This document shows, piece by piece, positions 62,201 to 64,000 of a stretch of 64,000 nt of DNA. The DNA comes from Hoplostethus atlanticus (Eukaryota; Chordata; Actinopteri; Trachichthyiformes; Trachichthyidae): positions 3,502,001-3,566,000 of the forward strand of contig JAXDDX010000015.1 of the NCBI GenBank assembly GCA_034670405.1, in the 5' to 3' direction. Position 1 is the first letter of the stretch, and each line of letters opens with the position of its first letter. A program made the position numbers and the translations under genes. Below the pieces are notes generated by a model. It ran no database searches, was not told the DNA's origin, and saw only the letters and a list, made by a program, of their open reading frames with translations.

Positions 62201-63882
62201 ACTTTTACACACAATGTAAAAGATTACAGCACATACAGTATACAGTGCTGGTATTCATATTAACAGGTCTACAGGAGGCCATATGTACAGAAGTAACTAT
62301 GTACACATAGAACTATGTAGAACTATACACTTGAGATAATATGCACATACCCAAATCTATACCTAGAATGTGCATTACTAGATGGAGGAACACTATGTAC
62401 AGAAAAAAGACATGTAAAAATGATGTATATCTTGTTTTGAACCCTTCTGTCTCAGTCTCCCGGCCCTGAGGCAGAGATCAATGACCAGGCACCATCTGAC
62501 CTCCGTGTGGAGCAGGACGACCCGGAGGTGGCCGCCCTTGGCACTGGAGCTGAGGCCGACCCAGGAGCAGCAGGGGAACGTCCAGGGCCTGAACCAGACC
62601 AGGAAGACGGGGAGCAGGAAGAGGCCCCGGTTAGACACCGCCAGCCAGAGAACGAGGTTTCAGAAGTGGACATCCCCAACGTGGGCAGGATCATGGTGAG
62701 GGCTGATGCTGATGGATACAACGAAGAGGTAAGTAGGTATCATCACGCGATGTGCATTTCTATTGAATTTAGTAACTGTTACGTTAAAAGCTGCACTTGG
62801 CAAATTCGTTACTTCCTGTGTGAAGAAGATTCAATCACCCTGATATTTGTTACTCCATTCCTACAGCTAAAACAAAAAGTGTGTTCTGCTGTTATAATCC
62901 TCTTCATTCTTCATTCATTTCTCTCATCGGGTGCTGTGAAATTGTCTAGATGATGCTGACTCCAGCCATGCAGGGCGTCATCCTGGCCATAGCCAAGGCC
63001 AGGCAAACCTTCGACGAGGATGGCCCTGAGGCTGGCCTCATAAAGGTACCTTGGAGGAATGCTGCGGGGGGGTTTTGCCAGAACAGTCAAATATTTAGGT
63101 TGTTTCACGCTAACATCCAACAGCCATAAACTAAAGCCTGCAGTGCTCATGTTGTCACAGTGTTCAACATCAGTGTCCTGCACGTTATTTACAGAAACAC
63201 CCTAAATGACAGGAACCAGAATTTTTCTCAACTATTGCAAATGTGTTCCAGTAAATTCAATCAAAGCCGACAAGCAGATCATTCTAACATATTCCAAAGT
63301 ACCTGGCAACTTTTTTTCCGAAAAGCAACAGCAAAATCATCCAGATTTGGTTGCAGTAGTACCAGAAAAAACTCTGCATCTGCTCTTCCAACACATGACA
63401 CATTGATACTTGAAGCCCAAATTCATAATTTATTTGATAAGATGAATTTTTGATAGATCATTTCAACTTTCATAATCTGTCATAAATGTCCAATGTAAGT
63501 CTTTTTTACCTGCAAGTCTGTTTACAAGCATCATCGCTGTACATGCAAGACTCATGTTCAGTTGTCACAGGCTATCAGTCCTTGTATGAATCAATCTGAG
63601 GTCTGTCAGTCAATCAATTTGAAGGTGAAACAAATGAAAACTAGCTTAGCGCTAGAGCAGCATCTTGCTCAAAGCTGCCCATCTTGCACCATGTCTTGCG
63701 CAGGCATTCCACGAGGAGTACTCTCGTCTGTACGAGCTGTCCCAGGAGGAGATCACACCCCAGGAGGATGCACGCCTCCAGCATGCCCTGATCTACTTCT
63801 TCCAGAACAAAGCGCCCAACCGCATTATCGAGAGGACGCTGCTGGAGCAGTTCACCGACCGCAACCTCAGCTTTGACGAGAG
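43692..63882 (+). CDS. usp28: USP28 ubiquitin-specific protease (5' 21 coding exons; gene continues past the window)
   Basis: Deubiquitinating cysteine protease of the USP25/USP28 group, nuclear in mammals. Exons: 43692-43736, 45376-45450, 46984-47107, 47236-47323, 47602-47764, 49994-50080, 50732-50869, 51772-51842, 51953-52029, 52342-52490, 52623-52750, 53035-53130, 53785-53964, 54847-55052, 56223-56293, 57835-58063, 58154-58492, 58880-59028, 62456-62728, 62950-63045, 63704-63882. All splice phases agree and give about 987 residues. Start: first in-frame ATG (MKVEQTGNG). Order: UBA-like segment ([11 protein letters not shown]), UIM ([12 protein letters not shown]), Cys box with predicted catalytic C158 (GNTCWFSAV), coiled-coil insertion, His box with H585 (GHYWAY) and N602 (KYND), acidic/proline-rich linker, then conserved C-terminal [16 protein letters not shown] and EEYSRLYEL. 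Exon 5 acceptor is purine-rich and less certain; an acceptor about 35 bp upstream also keeps frame. Confidence 0.96.
44658..44747. repeat. Compound (GT)n(GA)n microsatellite
   Basis: About 22 GT units followed directly by a GA-rich tract, in usp28 intron 1. Simple repeat. Confidence 0.9.
44915..44995. repeat. (TG)n microsatellites
   Basis: Two TG tracts (44,917-44,940 and about 44,974-44,995) in usp28 intron 1, separated by unique sequence. Confidence 0.85.
45376..47323 (+). other. usp28: usp28 exons 2-4: UBA-like segment and ubiquitin-interacting motif
   Basis: Exon 2 encodes the UBA-like helix segment [17 protein letters not shown]; exon 3 completes it ([10 protein letters not shown]) and adds an acidic, Gly/Pro/Glu-rich stretch; exon 4 encodes the UIM (A-I-E-L-S-L-Q-E, residues about 91-98). 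These bind ubiquitin in USP25/28. The VIDLT-type SUMO-interacting motif expected between them from human USP25/28 is not seen. Confidence 0.8.
47602..47764 (+). other. usp28: usp28 exon 5: catalytic cysteine box
   Basis: Encodes [25 protein letters not shown]. The Cys in NTCWF is the expected nucleophile (residue about 158). The donor cag|gtgagg is canonical. Confidence 0.9.
49460..49966. mobile_element. MITE-like element related to 6451-6995
   Basis: Left part reads gagaaatacaatggaataag and ttccaagttggaaaatcgg; right part reads gttgggaatgact and tggaacgcagcattaat, the same terminal signature as 6451-6995. It ends about 30 bp before usp28 exon 6. Confidence 0.5.
51025..51402. repeat. 54-bp minisatellite, about 7 copies
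   Basis: Tandem units (atggatgctagctacagacg...) starting at 51,025 and repeating every 54 bp with few substitutions, inside usp28 intron 7. Because 54 is a multiple of three, one frame stays open across all copies. Splice structure and family comparison give no place for it in USP28 protein. Confidence 0.95.
52200..52262 (-). repeat. tRNA-like/SINE remnant
   Basis: The minus strand contains a perfect B-box-like GGGTTCAAATCCC after tatacaaccc, but no A box is recognisable upstream, so this is a SINE or tRNA-pseudogene remnant, not a functional tRNA gene. Confidence 0.4.
52917..52961. repeat. (GATA)n microsatellite
   Basis: About 11 uninterrupted tetranucleotide units in usp28 intron 11. Confidence 0.95.
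53035..55052 (+). other. usp28: usp28 exons 12-14: USP25/28-specific insertion inside the catalytic domain
   Basis: Exon 12 encodes a charged coiled-coil-like stretch ([20 protein letters not shown]); exon 13 a conserved [15 protein letters not shown] then a Ser/Pro-rich linker; exon 14 a Pro/Cys-rich segment then the returning helix [15 protein letters not shown]. In USP25/28 this insertion mediates dimerisation or tetramerisation (established for the family). Confidence 0.75.
55830..55936. repeat. Right-end fragment of the 6451-6995 MITE family
   Basis: Shares ttggaattctggctt, gctgttcca.cgcattttt, agtcaaaaattc and the terminal ctggaacgcagcat. Only one terminus is present. It lies in usp28 intron 14. 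Confidence 0.55.
56179..56212. repeat. (TG)17 microsatellite abutting the usp28 exon 15 acceptor
   Basis: Uninterrupted TG repeat ending only 8 nt before the AG of the acceptor (tatatgtcag) for exon 15. No separate pyrimidine tract intervenes, so the repeat occupies the polypyrimidine-tract position. Confidence 0.9.
56377..56640. repeat. Dispersed repeat (gatgaaacttt..gatc type)
   Basis: Starts gatgaaactttatagatctc then shares agattacagca, attcacctgaacaggtc, atgtagaactacacac and gatggaggaac blocks with 62,220-62,400. It lies in usp28 intron 15. Confidence 0.6.
57835..58063 (+). other. usp28: usp28 exon 16: catalytic histidine box
   Basis: Encodes [19 protein letters not shown] and, 17 residues after the His, KYNDI, then ESSWEE...DSYGG...AYCLMYID. 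Spacing of His (about 585) and Asn (about 602) matches human USP28. Confidence 0.93.
59029..62455 (+). other. usp28: usp28 intron 18
   Basis: The largest usp28 intron after intron 5's neighbours, 3.4 kb. It contains an uninterpreted ATG-initiated frame of 137 codons at 60,300-60,713 and the repeat at 61,865-62,405. Otherwise nothing recognised. Confidence 0.7.
61865..62405. repeat. Longest copy of the gatgaaacttt dispersed repeat
   Basis: First half matches 37,578-37,870, second half matches 56,410-56,600, so this copy links the two as parts of one element of about 540 bp. It ends about 50 bp before usp28 exon 19. Confidence 0.6.
62783..62835. repeat. Single end of the 32,850-33,319 TIR family
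   Basis: ttaaaagctgcacttggcaa closely matches that family's terminal repeat, followed by a cttcctgtgtg block also seen at 30,140. No second end found in the 220-bp intron 19. Confidence 0.5.
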
Positions 63883-64000
63883 GTACGTGAAAATCCCTTT
63901 GATGATTCTCTGAAGATGTTCTCTCATCTCTGGGCCGAGTTTTTAAAAAAATATATATTTTGATCAGAATTATCCAGATTTTGTAATCCCCTTTTTTTCG
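63883..64000 (+). other. usp28: usp28 intron 21, start only
   Basis: Begins with the donor gtacgtg after exon 21 (phase 2) and runs to the window edge. The remaining USP28 C-terminus, roughly 240 residues by comparison with human, should lie downstream. Confidence 0.85.

Larger units (their letters stand above)
58154..62728 (+). other. usp28: usp28 exons 17-19: enlarged acidic, Pro/Glu-rich linker
   Basis: Exons 17 (58,154-58,492), 18 (58,880-59,028) and 19 (62,456-62,728) encode about 254 residues rich in E, P, A, S and D, including [13 protein letters not shown] and [20 protein letters not shown]. The helical segment [20 protein letters not shown] in exon 17 matches human. The rest is likely disordered and about twice as long as I recall for human. 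Exon 18-19 splice phases are 1 and 0 and fit. Confidence 0.75.

Overview
This is a vertebrate, almost certainly teleost fish, genomic window. It holds four multi-exon protein genes with canonical GT-AG introns, many (GT)n and (GATA)n microsatellites, tRNA-derived SINEs, MITE-like inverted-repeat elements and a decayed LINE. There is no operon, plasmid, phage or CRISPR structure. The teleost call is inference from compact gene spacing, intron sizes and repeat style; the gene identities rest on the translated exons.

Layout. (1) About 1-10,360, + strand: the last two coding exons of zbtb16 (PLZF), encoding its last four C2H2 fingers and C-terminal tail, then a long AT-rich probable 3'UTR. (2) About 10,361-22,740: intergenic, no gene seen, several transposon relics. 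(3) 22,741-29,448, - strand: a complete nine-exon htr3a-type serotonin-gated channel subunit (493 aa predicted). (4) 33,426-40,193, - strand: a complete nine-exon htr3b-type subunit (455 aa predicted) with matching intron phases, so the two are an old tandem pair. (5) 43,692-end, + strand: the first 21 recognised coding exons (about 987 residues) of usp28, a ubiquitin-specific protease; the gene runs off the right edge.

Gene set and order match the human 11q23 neighbourhood USP28-HTR3B-HTR3A-ZBTB16, but zbtb16 faces the opposite way relative to the htr3 pair from what I recall for human. HTR3A and HTR3B subunits co-assemble into pentameric cation channels, so their adjacency is functionally meaningful. 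ZBTB16 (transcriptional repressor) and USP28 (deubiquitinase) have no evident link to them beyond conserved synteny.

I found no convincing undescribed biological system. The best second looks are: a weak/strong donor choice in htr3b that would add six residues after binding loop B; a (TG)n tract lying against a usp28 splice acceptor; an apparently missing SUMO-interacting motif and an enlarged acidic segment in usp28; a nested DNA transposon whose empty site can be read from a paralogous repeat; a stop-free 54-bp minisatellite; and tandem tRNA-like modules at the start of the htr3a 3'UTR.
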